Source of the DNA: DATAVB01 sp036267955
GTDB taxonomy: Bacteria; Actinomycetota; Actinomycetes; Mycobacteriales; QHCD01
Direction of reading: 5' to 3'
DNA: 64,000 bases
Assembly (NCBI GenBank): GCA_036267955.1
Contig: DATAVB010000118.1
Coordinates: 124,001-188,000 of the forward strand
Shown here: piece after piece, positions 42,728 through 51,010 of the stretch
Layout: every line of letters begins with the position of its first letter
How positions within the stretch are numbered: position 1 is the stretch's first letter
The notes under the pieces: model-generated
The model's database searches: none
What the model was told of the DNA's origin: nothing
The model's input: only the letters and a program-made list of their open reading frames with translations
Position numbers and translations under genes: made by a program

Positions 42728-45106
42728 GTGAGCAACGAACACGCCTCTGCGCTGGCCGCATCACCGCTGGTGGCGCAACCGATTCTCAGCTCCGCGATCC
42801 GTGCCCTCGACCGCCTTTCCGAACTCGGTGAACCGGTCGACGCCGGACTCCGAGACGCGGTGGCCGCGCTCGAGGAAGGCTTGTCCGGTGATCTCGCCGA
42901 TGCACTGCGGAAGCTGCTGGCCCCGCACCTGCTGCTGGAGTTCCGGGTCGGGCCGCGGGGTCCGGAGACCGTCGAACAGGCCGGCGGCCCGGCCCGCCTG
43001 ATCCAGGGCGGCTGGCGCAGCTTCCTGATCTGCGCGAACAATCCGGGCGCCGTCGAGTCGACCTTCGCGGTCGAGGGTGGCGGGAGCGGCCTCGCGAACG
43101 GCATGGTCACCCGCCCGTACCTGCCGGACCGGGTAGAGCACGCCTCGACGATCCGCGACAAATGGTGGTACGAGCTACGGCTCGACGACGCGGGCACGCT
43201 GTCGGGCCGCGAGTTGGAGTTCTACGTCCTCAGCCTCTACAGCCGCGATGCCGGCCGGCGAGCCGCTCCGATCGCCATCGCCCGGAGTCAGGGCGCGGCT
43301 GTGGACGGCGACCGCCGGGGCGACAGCTGGGAGCAGACCCAGCAGCGCCGACTGTCGACCTCAGGTGTGGCCCGGACCGAGATCCAGCTCGACGCGGTGC
43401 CGGCGCGCGACGTCGTCCTCGATGTCCAGGACAGCGACGGGCGCACGTGCGTGGCCTCGATCGTCGTCCGCGACCAGCTCGGCCGGGTCTACCCGTCCCG
43501 TGGGCTCCGACTGGCGCCCGACATGTTCTTCCAGGATCAGGTGTACCGCGCGACCGGTGAGATCATCCGGCTGCCCGCCGGCGGGTACGACGTCACGGCC
43601 TGGCGGGGACCGGAGTATCGGCCGGTGACGACCCGGTTCGAGGTCGACTCGGCGGATGCCGCGCCGCTGGTCGTGCGCCTGGATCGCTGGATCGACCCCG
43701 CCGCGCACGGCTACTACTCGGGCGACCCGCACATCCATGGCGGCGGCTGCTCGCACTACAGCCAGCCCACCGAAGGCGTGACCCCGGAGACGATGATCCG
43801 GCATGCCCGCGGCGAGGGGATCTGGGTGTCGAGCGTGCTCACCTGGGGGCCGTGTTACTACTACCAGAAGCAGTTCTTCACCGGTCGCAGTATCAGCCCG
43901 GCCGCCGGCCTGGAATTCCCCTCCCACCAGGAGGCGCAGGGCGTCACCTGGGAGCCTCGGGCCACCGACCGCGACGGCGAGAGCGTGCTGCGGTACGACG
44001 TCGAGATCTCCGGGTTCCCGTCCAGCCACTCCGGCCACCTGATCCTGCTCGGTCTCACCGACCAGGACTACCCGGGGACCGCGGTGCTGGAGGACTGGCC
44101 ATCCTGGAACCTGCCGATCCACCGCTGGGCTCAGGAGCAGGGCGCGCTGACCGGGTTCGCCCACTGCGGCCTCGGCATGGCCACGCCCGCGCGTGATCTG
44201 CCCAACTTCGACATCCCGCCGTTCACCTCGATCGGGTCCAACGAAATCGTTGTGGACGTGCCGCACGGCGCGGCGGACTTCATCGCCGGCGCCGAGTTCG
44301 GGATTGCGGCGGAGATGAACGTCTGGTACCACCTGCTCAACGCCGGCTTCCGGACCCTGATGTTGGGCGAGACCGACTTCCCGTGCGTCTCGGACGAGCG
44401 GCCCGGGATCGGCCGTACGTACGTGTCGCTGCCGGAAGCGCCGGCCGGTGACCGCGCGCTCGAGGCCTGGATCGACGGGCTGCGGACGCGGGCCTCCTAC
44501 TTCGGGGACGGCCGGAGCCATGCGTTCGACCTGGCCCTCGACGGCGACCCGTCTCGCGAACAGCGCCGGGCCGAGCCGGGCCCGGTGCGGCTGACGGCGA
44601 CCGTGGCCGCGCTGCTGCCGGAGCGTCGGCCCGAGCCCACGGTCGCGGGCTTCGACTATGACCTCGCCCCGGCCGACCTGTCCGTTCCCAGCGACGGCTC
44701 CAGCGACTGGGATGCATCCGCCTGGCACCTGGAATGGGCCCGGCTCGGCGAGTCGCGCTCAGTCACGGCGGAGGTGATCGTCAACGGCGACCCGGTCGCG
44801 ACCCGAGAGATCGTCGCCGACGGATCCGAGCAGGACCTCGTCGTGGACCTCGACCTGGACCGTTCCTCATGGGTCGCGCTGCGGCTGCTGCCCAGCCTGC
44901 ACTCGCAGCCGATCTTCGTGGAGGTCGGCGACCGCCCCATCCGCGCCTCGCGCCGCAGCGCACAGTGGCTGCACGACTGCGTCGACAAATTGTGGGAGGT
45001 CAAGCACGGCTTCATCCGGCCGGCCGAGCGGGCCGAGGCGCGGGCCGCGTACGACCAGGCGCAGGCCGTGTACGCGGCCCGCCGCGACGAGAGCGAGGTC
45101 GACTGA
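42728..45106 (+). CDS. CehA/McbA-type PHP-domain metallohydrolase
   Basis: The protein is 792 aa; the annotated start is GTG 42728 (MSNEHASALAASP) with GGAGCAG upstream. The N-terminal ~320 residues are beta-rich with no family I can name. A PHP-like metal centre begins at YYSGDPHIHGGGCSHY and continues through GFAHCGLGMATPA and MLGETDFPCVSDERPGIG, which carry more His/Asp ligands. CehA and McbA are known as carbaryl or amide/ester hydrolases, but most relatives are uncharacterised. There is no signal peptide. It lies 96 bp after the sugar ATPase gene and overlaps the next small gene by one base (TGATG). Confidence 0.82.
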   Translation: MSNEHASALAASPLVAQPILSSAIRALDRLSELGEPVDAGLRDAVAALEEGLSGDLADALRKLLAPHLLLEFRVGPRGPETVEQAGGPARLIQGGWRSFLICANNPGAVESTFAVEGGGSGLANGMVTRPYLPDRVEHASTIRDKWWYELRLDDAGTLSGRELEFYVLSLYSRDAGRRAAPIAIARSQGAAVDGDRRGDSWEQTQQRRLSTSGVARTEIQLDAVPARDVVLDVQDSDGRTCVASIVVRDQLGRVYPSRGLRLAPDMFFQDQVYRATGEIIRLPAGGYDVTAWRGPEYRPVTTRFEVDSADAAPLVVRLDRWIDPAAHGYYSGDPHIHGGGCSHYSQPTEGVTPETMIRHARGEGIWVSSVLTWGPCYYYQKQFFTGRSISPAAGLEFPSHQEAQGVTWEPRATDRDGESVLRYDVEISGFPSSHSGHLILLGLTDQDYPGTAVLEDWPSWNLPIHRWAQEQGALTGFAHCGLGMATPARDLPNFDIPPFTSIGSNEIVVDVPHGAADFIAGAEFGIAAEMNVWYHLLNAGFRTLMLGETDFPCVSDERPGIGRTYVSLPEAPAGDRALEAWIDGLRTRASYFGDGRSHAFDLALDGDPSREQRRAEPGPVRLTATVAALLPERRPEPTVAGFDYDLAPADLSVPSDGSSDWDASAWHLEWARLGESRSVTAEVIVNGDPVATREIVADGSEQDLVVDLDLDRSSWVALRLLPSLHSQPIFVEVGDRPIRASRRSAQWLHDCVDKLWEVKHGFIRPAERAEARAAYDQAQAVYAARRDESEVD

Positions 45107-45513
45107 TGTCGTGTGAACCCGGCTGCGCCTGCTGCACCCCGGCCGAGACGGACGCTGCCTTCGTCGTCACGATCAACCCCGAGGGACGGGTGGAGGCGCA
45201 CCGTACCGACGTCGAGGTCGATGCGCTGCGGCCGGGCGAATGGGCGACCATCGCAGTCGCCGTCGTCAATCAGGGCTACGTGACCGGCCCGCTGCAATTG
45301 CGCTGGTCGAGCGTGCCCGGTGTCGAGGTCGATGCCCCGGATGCTCAGCTCACCGGCGCACCGAGACAGGACACCGAATTTCGCGTCCGCTTCACTGAAC
45401 CGGCCGCCGCTGATCTCACGCTCCGGTTCTGGGCTCTCGGCACGCTCGGCGGCCTCGCGAACAAGAACACCTCGTACCTGTACCTCCGCTGCCCGGTGAT
45501 CAATGCGGCTTAA
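45106..45513 (+). CDS. Small Cys-rich protein coupled to the PHP metallohydrolase
   Basis: The protein is 135 aa. ATG 45106 overlaps the metallohydrolase stop (TGATG), so it is likely translationally coupled. The N-terminus MSCEPGCACCTPAET packs four Cys in ten residues, a possible metal site. The rest looks like a single beta-sandwich (ATIAVAVVNQGYVTGPLQLR, then DTEFRVRFTEPAAADLTLRF), reminiscent of CARDB-like domains. I do not recognise the family. Its coupling suggests a subunit or metal-delivery partner of the PHP enzyme (inference). Confidence 0.7.
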   Translation: MSCEPGCACCTPAETDAAFVVTINPEGRVEAHRTDVEVDALRPGEWATIAVAVVNQGYVTGPLQLRWSSVPGVEVDAPDAQLTGAPRQDTEFRVRFTEPAAADLTLRFWALGTLGGLANKNTSYLYLRCPVINAA

Positions 45514-45531
45514 CCCCTCCACGGTTGGTGG

Positions 45532-46088
45532 ATGCAGCGCCGCTTCGACGCGCGACTGCGCGCTGCGCCGGCGGAGGCGACGCGGCACATGGTCAATAAC
45601 GACGGCCACCGTGTCGCGTTCTATGTCACGGCCGGTCAGCTTCCCGCCATCGTGCTGGATTCTGGCGGCGGCGAAGACCACACGGAATGGAACGGCATCG
45701 TTCCCAGGCTCCATGCGGCCACGGGCCGCGAGATCATCGCGTATGACCGCGCCGGGATCGGCAGCAGCCAGGATGGGCCCGGTCCGTGGAACGTGCATGA
45801 CGCCGTGAGCGATCTGCGAACGGGCCTCCGTACGCTCGGTGTCACCGCCGTTCTACACCGACGCGGAGATCGCCCAGCGTTCCCGCCACCGTCATCGTCT
45901 CGGCGAAGACGCCCTTTGACGGTTCGCCCGAGGATGCTCAGCGGTGGCGGCAAGCCGCTGCCTCGTTCGCCGCGGCCGCGTCCAACCGGACGCTCGTCAC
46001 CGCCGCGGGAAGCTCCCATGAGGTTCCCAAGAACCGTCCGGACCTCGTGCTCACCGAGATCGAGAAAATGACAGCCGCCAACGGGTAG
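45532..46088 (+). pseudogene. Alpha/beta hydrolase, deleted and frameshifted
   Basis: The N-terminal half is readable from ATG 45532 (VNNDGHRVAFYVTAGQLPAI, GGGEDHTEWNGIVPRL, AYDRAGIGSSQDGPGPWNVH). After TLGVTAV the frame breaks near 45850. The C-terminal half continues in another frame (PATVIVSAKTPFDGSPEDAQ, then VTAAGSSHEVPKNRPDLVL) to TAG 46086-46088. The nucleophile Ser elbow and its surroundings are lost between the two parts. This is a dead gene. Confidence 0.78.
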
Positions 46089-46223
46089 GGCTGCCCGGAC
46101 TGGCATGTTCGTGGGCCGATTCCGGTCGTGTCTCCCACGTTTCTCGACTTGCCGTTCAGAATGGCCGTAGTCGATGGCCGGTGATCGCGGCGCTGTACGC
46201 CGCGGCGGAACGGAGGATTCATC

Positions 46224-47033
46224 ATGACGACAACCACGGAGCGTGTGTTGCCTGACTCCGACGTCGAGTCGTTCTGGGATCGCGGTTACCTGCGGGTTCG
46301 GCAGGTGTTCACGCCCGGGGAGACGGCCGAACTCCGGACCGAGCTCGACCGGCTGATCAGCGAATGGGCCAACCCGGATTCGGCCTGGACCGGCCCGTGG
46401 CGGCAGGCCTACATGGACGAGAAGACCGAGCGGGCCGGCAAGTTCGCCGGTATGCACGACCTGCAGTTCTACTCCTCGACCTGGGCGCACGCCGTCATTC
46501 ATCCGCGCCTCGTCCAGGTGCTGGTCGACCTGCTCGGACCGGACGTGGAGCTGCACCACACGACGATGCACGTCAAACGGCCCGAGACCGGGATGCCCTT
46601 CCCCATGCACCAGGATCACCCGTTCTACATGCACGACGACGGTCGCTACATCGACGTGCTCGTGCACCTGGACGACACGAACAGCAACAACGGTGAGATC
46701 AGGTTCCTGGAAGGCTCGCACCGCGACGGTCCGCTGCAGCACATCACCGAGACCGACGAGGGACCGTGCTCACCGCACCTGCCGACCGACCAGTACCGGC
46801 TGGCCGACACGGTGGCCGTCCCGGCCGAGGCCGGTGATGTCGTACTCATGACCATCAACACCGTCCATGGCTCCGATATCAACCGATCCGCGGAGCCAAG
46901 ACGACTGGTACGCATGGGATACCGGCACCCGCACAACCGGCAGAGCGACGGTCAGTCGCTCGGGCGGCCCGGCTTCATCGTGGCCGGCCACCGCGAGCGA
47001 CGCGAGGGAGACGAGGCCTTCCCGACCGGCTGA
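46224..47033 (+). CDS. Phytanoyl-CoA dioxygenase (PhyH) family protein
   Basis: The protein is 269 aa and starts at ATG 46224 behind GGAGGA. The iron ligands of the 2-oxoglutarate dioxygenase fold are visible: H129-x-D131 (MHQDHPFYMHDD) and H215 (INTVHGSD). Arg227 or Arg230 is likely to bind 2-oxoglutarate. Bacterial PhyH proteins hydroxylate many small molecules, so the substrate is open. It lies between the sugar ABC/metallohydrolase operon and an epimerase-dehydrogenase pair, suggesting a role in breakdown of an unusual sugar or cyclitol derivative (inference). Confidence 0.85.
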   Translation: MTTTTERVLPDSDVESFWDRGYLRVRQVFTPGETAELRTELDRLISEWANPDSAWTGPWRQAYMDEKTERAGKFAGMHDLQFYSSTWAHAVIHPRLVQVLVDLLGPDVELHHTTMHVKRPETGMPFPMHQDHPFYMHDDGRYIDVLVHLDDTNSNNGEIRFLEGSHRDGPLQHITETDEGPCSPHLPTDQYRLADTVAVPAEAGDVVLMTINTVHGSDINRSAEPRRLVRMGYRHPHNRQSDGQSLGRPGFIVAGHRERREGDEAFPTG

Positions 47034-47167
47034 CTGTGATCCATCCCCCGGAGTGTCAGCGGTGCTCCGCGGGCGCAGCTGGCCGGGTACGGTCAATGGG
47101 CACCGTCCGACGCACCAGGTTCTGAGAGTCTGGCGGTACCCGATTGATCGACGAATAGGATATTCAG

Positions 47168-48052
47168 ATGAAGTTCGGCTTCAGCTCGTACAGCTTCCAT
47201 CAGCGGCTCAGCACCGGGGCGATGACTCTCTTCGATGTGATCGACTGGATCGCTGACAGCGAAGGCGAGCACCTCGAGCTGGCCGCGGTCTATCCGGGCC
47301 CGGACAGTCCGGTGCCCAATGCTGACTCGGATCCGGCGTTCGTCGAGAAGATCGTCGAGCACGCGGGCAACCGCGGGGTGACGCTGTCCAATCTGGCGGT
47401 CGGCGCGAGCTTCCTCGGTGACGACGCCGAGATCGCGGCCGAGGTGGAGCGGACCAAGGCCCATGTTGATCTTGCCGAGAGGCTCGGCATCCGGTTGATG
47501 CGGCATGACGTGGTCCGACATGCCGCGATCGAGGGTGACGACACGCCGGCGTTCGAGGCCGCGCTGCCGAAGATCGTCAAGGCCAGCAAGGAGATCGCGC
47601 AGTACGCGGCGACCAAGGGTGTCACCACCAGCCTGGAGAACCACGGCTTCTTCGTCCAAAGTAGCGACCGGGTGCGCCGGATCGTGCACGCCGTTGACGA
47701 GCAGAACTTCAAGACCACATTGGACATCGGGAACTTCCTCTGCGTCGACGAGGACCCGACGGCCGCTGTCCCGGCCAACCTGCCGTACGCGATGATCGTT
47801 CATTTCAAGGACTTCTACGTCCGGCCGGCCAACCACAACCCGGGCGAGGGCTGGTTCCGCAGCAAGGGCGGCAAATACCTGCGCGGCGCGATCGTCGGCA
47901 ATGGCGACCTGGACACCTGGAGTGTCGCGAAGTCGATCAAGAAATCCGGCTATGACGGTTTCGCCTCGATCGAATTCGAGGGTCACGAGGACTGCCTGAT
48001 CGGTTGCAGCCGCGGCATCGCCAATGCGAAGCGCATCTACGACGAATCCTGA
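47168..48052 (+). CDS. Sugar phosphate isomerase/epimerase (xylose-isomerase-like TIM barrel)
   Basis: The protein is 294 aa, from ATG 47168 (MKFGFSSYSFHQRLSTG). It shows the AP-endonuclease-2 type barrel: NADSDPAFVEKIVEHAGNRG, TSLENHGFFVQ (metal-ligand Glu and His), TLDIGNFL and IVHFKDFY, then the terminal FASIEFEGHED. These supply the expected Glu/Asp/His metal ligands. Members include inosose dehydratases, hydroxypyruvate isomerases and sugar epimerases. It is followed by a Gfo/Idh/MocA dehydrogenase on the same strand, a common pairing in inositol-like or sugar-acid catabolism. Confidence 0.88.
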   Translation: MKFGFSSYSFHQRLSTGAMTLFDVIDWIADSEGEHLELAAVYPGPDSPVPNADSDPAFVEKIVEHAGNRGVTLSNLAVGASFLGDDAEIAAEVERTKAHVDLAERLGIRLMRHDVVRHAAIEGDDTPAFEAALPKIVKASKEIAQYAATKGVTTSLENHGFFVQSSDRVRRIVHAVDEQNFKTTLDIGNFLCVDEDPTAAVPANLPYAMIVHFKDFYVRPANHNPGEGWFRSKGGKYLRGAIVGNGDLDTWSVAKSIKKSGYDGFASIEFEGHEDCLIGCSRGIANAKRIYDES

Positions 48053-48082
48053 CCGACGAATCCTGACCGACGAATCCTGACA
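48041..48082 (+). repeat. 14-bp tandem repeat (three units) spanning a stop codon
   Basis: GACGAATCCTGACC is repeated at 48041, 48055 and 48069 (the last unit ends CA). Each unit carries the last two codons and stop of the epimerase (D-E-S-stop context). Confidence 0.9.
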
Positions 48083-48110
48083 CCAGAACTGATCACTCAA
48101 GAGGAGACTC

Positions 48111-49169
48111 ATGCCGCAGGTCAAGATCGGCGTTGTCGGTGTCGGCAGCATCGCCAACTGTCATCTCAAGGCATACCAGGGCAACCCGCGGGCCGAGGTG
48201 GTCGCGGTCTGCGACATCAACGCCGATCGGGCCACCGCGGTGGCCGAGCGGTGGGGAGCCAGTCGCTCCTATAGCGACCCGGCGGAATTGTTCGCCGATG
48301 CCGACATCGACGCGGTGAGCATCTGCACCTGGAACAACACCCACGCCGAACTGGCCGCCGCCGCGGTCGAAGCCGGCAAGCACGTCCTGGTGGAAAAGCC
48401 GATGAGCCGCACCTACGCGGAGGCACAGCGGCTGGAGGATGTGGTGAAGGCGCACGACCGGATCCTGCAGGTCGGTTTCGTCCGACGGCACTCCCAGAAC
48501 TCCCGGGTGCTGAAGTCGTTCATCGATGCCGGCGATCTGGGCGAGATCTACTACGCCAAGGCCAGCTGCATTCGGCGGATGGGCAACCCGGGTGGCTGGT
48601 TCGCCAACAAGGCGATCTCCGGAGGCGGCCCGTTGATCGACATTGGCGTGCACGTGATCGACCTGTGCTGGTACCTGATGGGGACGCCGCGCGTGATTTC
48701 GGTCAGCGCCAACACGTACGAGAAGCTGGGCAATCGATCGAACGTCACCACCCTGCCGCGATACCAGGTGGCCGACTACGACCCGACCAAGAATGACGTC
48801 GAGGACATGGCCAATGCCCTGATCCGGTTCGACAACGGCGCATCGTTGCTTATGGATACATCGTTCTCCCTGCACGCCACGGAGGAGTCGCTCAACGTCT
48901 CGGTGTACGGGGACAAGGGCGGCGCGAATCTTGAGCCGAAACTTCAGATCGCGTCCGAGAAGTACCAGACGATCGTGAACATGACGCCGCAGATCGGGTT
49001 CGACACCTTCGATCTCGACGACGGTTTTAACCATGAGATCGAGAACTTCGTCGCCGCCTGCCTGGGCGAGGCCGAGAGCATCGCGCCGGTCTGGCACGGC
49101 GCGGAGATCATGAAAATCCTGGAGGGCGTCTACACCTCAGCCGCCCAGGGCAAGGAAATCCAGGTCTAG
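48111..49169 (+). CDS. Gfo/Idh/MocA family NAD(P)-dependent oxidoreductase
   Basis: The protein is 352 aa, from ATG 48111 with GAGGAG upstream. The Rossmann start is KIGVVGVGSIANCHLKAYQG and the conserved catalytic Lys lies in VLVEKPMSRTYAEA. The C-terminal domain carries GGGPLIDIGVHVIDLCWYLM with the family Asp/His pair. Members oxidise inositols, sugars or sugar phosphates. It is downstream of the epimerase (58-bp gap) and probably co-transcribed with it. Confidence 0.92.
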   Translation: MPQVKIGVVGVGSIANCHLKAYQGNPRAEVVAVCDINADRATAVAERWGASRSYSDPAELFADADIDAVSICTWNNTHAELAAAAVEAGKHVLVEKPMSRTYAEAQRLEDVVKAHDRILQVGFVRRHSQNSRVLKSFIDAGDLGEIYYAKASCIRRMGNPGGWFANKAISGGGPLIDIGVHVIDLCWYLMGTPRVISVSANTYEKLGNRSNVTTLPRYQVADYDPTKNDVEDMANALIRFDNGASLLMDTSFSLHATEESLNVSVYGDKGGANLEPKLQIASEKYQTIVNMTPQIGFDTFDLDDGFNHEIENFVAACLGEAESIAPVWHGAEIMKILEGVYTSAAQGKEIQV

Positions 49170-49219
49170 CGCGGCCGCTGCGAAGGGGCCCGACGCACAA
49201 GAGGTCGGGCCCCGACGGC

Positions 49220-51010
49220 TCAGCGGCGGTAGGCGCGGGCCTGCATTTCGAACATCTCGGCGTAGCCCTTATTGTTCGCCAGCAATTCCTCGTGGGTGCC
49301 GAATTCGACGATCCGGCCACCGTCCACGACGACGATCAGATCGGCCATTCGCACGGTCGAAAAGCGGTGGGAAACAAGGACTGTGATGCCTCCGGTCTCC
49401 CGGGCGGCCGCCCGCGACAGTGCGGCGAACTGGTCGTACAGCCGGTGTTCGGCCTCGGGATCGAGGGCAGCGGTCGGCTCGTCGAGCAGGAGCAGGAGCG
49501 GCCGGTCGCGCATGAATCCGCGGGCCAGGGCCAGCCGCTGCCATTGCCCGCCGGAAAGCTCGACGCCGTCGGTGAAACGCTTCCCCAGCTGGGTTTTCAA
49601 CCCTTCCGGCAGCTGCGCCACAACGCCGCTGGCGCCGCCCCGGTCGATCGCGGTCCGTAATGTGGGCTCGTCGTCGATGCGGGCCAGGTGACCGATGCCG
49701 ACGGTCCGCCCGGCCGTGAATTCGAACTTGACGAAATCCTGGAATGCTGCCGCCGTACGTCGGCGCCAATCCTCCGGCGAAATCTCCCGCAGGTCGACGC
49801 CGTCGACGAGGACCGTGCCGGCCGTCGGGTCGTACAGCCGCCCGAGCAGTTTGACCAGGGTCGACTTTCCCGCGCCGTTCTCGCCGACCAGGGCGACGCT
49901 GCATCCGGCTGGAAGGAACAGGTTGACGTCGGCGAGCACGTGTCGATCGGCGCTGGGGTAGCGGAAACTCACGTCGCGCAGCTCAATCCCATGGGTCAGC
50001 CGTTCCGGGGCCGGGCGCGTCGCCGCCTCCCAGCTGCGCTGCCCGGCGTAGTGACGCAGCCAGGCATAGAGACCGAAGGTACGCACCGTCTCGCCGATAT
50101 TGCGGGTCAGCTCGGCCACCCCGCCCGCGGTCTGCTCGATCCGGCTGCCCAGCAGCACGACCATCGCGATCCCGCCCGGTTTGATCGCGCCGTGCCGAGC
50201 CTGCACGGCAACGTACGCGATCGCCGCGATGTACGCAGCGCCGAAGAGCAGCCTTGAGCAGACCTCCAGCCGGGCGCCCTTCCCGACGGCGACAGCACGC
50301 GTGCTCTCGATATTGCCGTAGGCCTCATCGAGCCGCTGCAGGAGTACCTGACGTAGCCCGAAAACGCGGATCTCCACGGCGTTCGTCGAGGATTTCACCT
50401 GGTCCTGCAGGCGATGGGCCAGCCGATTCTCCTGCATCGTGGCTTTGATCGCGTTCCATTTGAGCCGGCTGTCGATGAAACCGGTGACCACGCGCACCGC
50501 ACCGACGGCGAACAGAAGTACGAGCCAGGGGCTGACCGTGACCAGCAGCGTCACGATCGTGGCTGCATTCACCGCGATCATGACGAAATACAGCAATTCC
50601 ACGATCGCGAAGGACATGCGGTAGACCTCGCGGTGCAGCAGCTCGATGCGGTCGGCCACCTGCGGATTCTCGTGGTGCTCGATTCCAGGAATGCCGCCGA
50701 TAATGCGCATCAGATCGCCGTGAACGTAGCTGTTCGCCTTGTAGAGAACGGTGGAGGAAATCGGCTCGTCGATAGTGAGCAGCACCATGTTCGCGGCGGC
50801 GGTCGCCGCCAGCAGGGCAATTCCGGCGATCAATGTACCGCGGTCGTGTTCGATGATCGCGTTCACCGCGAGGCTGATGCCCAACGCCTGCAGCGGTGCG
50901 GTGACACCCTGCAGAATGCCCAACACCAATGCGGTCGAAGCGAGGATCGGCGCGGCCTTGAAACCGGTCGTAAGCCAGAGCCAGAAGCCACGTACCTGCT
51001 CGGGAATCAC
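49220..51010 (-). CDS. ABC exporter half-transporter (permease-ATPase fusion), second gene
   Basis: The protein is 596 aa. GTG 51010 overlaps the stop of the partner gene (GTGA). Six hydrophobic helices occupy about residues 15-310. The ATPase follows with Walker A (GENGAGKSTLVKLLG), signature (ELSGGQWQRLALARG), Walker B (LLLLLDEPTAALDPEA) and H-loop (VLVSHRFST), all intact. With the upstream half-transporter it should form a heterodimeric type IV exporter. The substrate is unknown; no lantipeptide or siderophore genes are beside it. Confidence 0.92.
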   Translation of the reverse strand: MIPEQVRGFWLWLTTGFKAAPILASTALVLGILQGVTAPLQALGISLAVNAIIEHDRGTLIAGIALLAATAAANMVLLTIDEPISSTVLYKANSYVHGDLMRIIGGIPGIEHHENPQVADRIELLHREVYRMSFAIVELLYFVMIAVNAATIVTLLVTVSPWLVLLFAVGAVRVVTGFIDSRLKWNAIKATMQENRLAHRLQDQVKSSTNAVEIRVFGLRQVLLQRLDEAYGNIESTRAVAVGKGARLEVCSRLLFGAAYIAAIAYVAVQARHGAIKPGGIAMVVLLGSRIEQTAGGVAELTRNIGETVRTFGLYAWLRHYAGQRSWEAATRPAPERLTHGIELRDVSFRYPSADRHVLADVNLFLPAGCSVALVGENGAGKSTLVKLLGRLYDPTAGTVLVDGVDLREISPEDWRRRTAAAFQDFVKFEFTAGRTVGIGHLARIDDEPTLRTAIDRGGASGVVAQLPEGLKTQLGKRFTDGVELSGGQWQRLALARGFMRDRPLLLLLDEPTAALDPEAEHRLYDQFAALSRAAARETGGITVLVSHRFSTVRMADLIVVVDGGRIVEFGTHEELLANNKGYAEMFEMQARAYRR

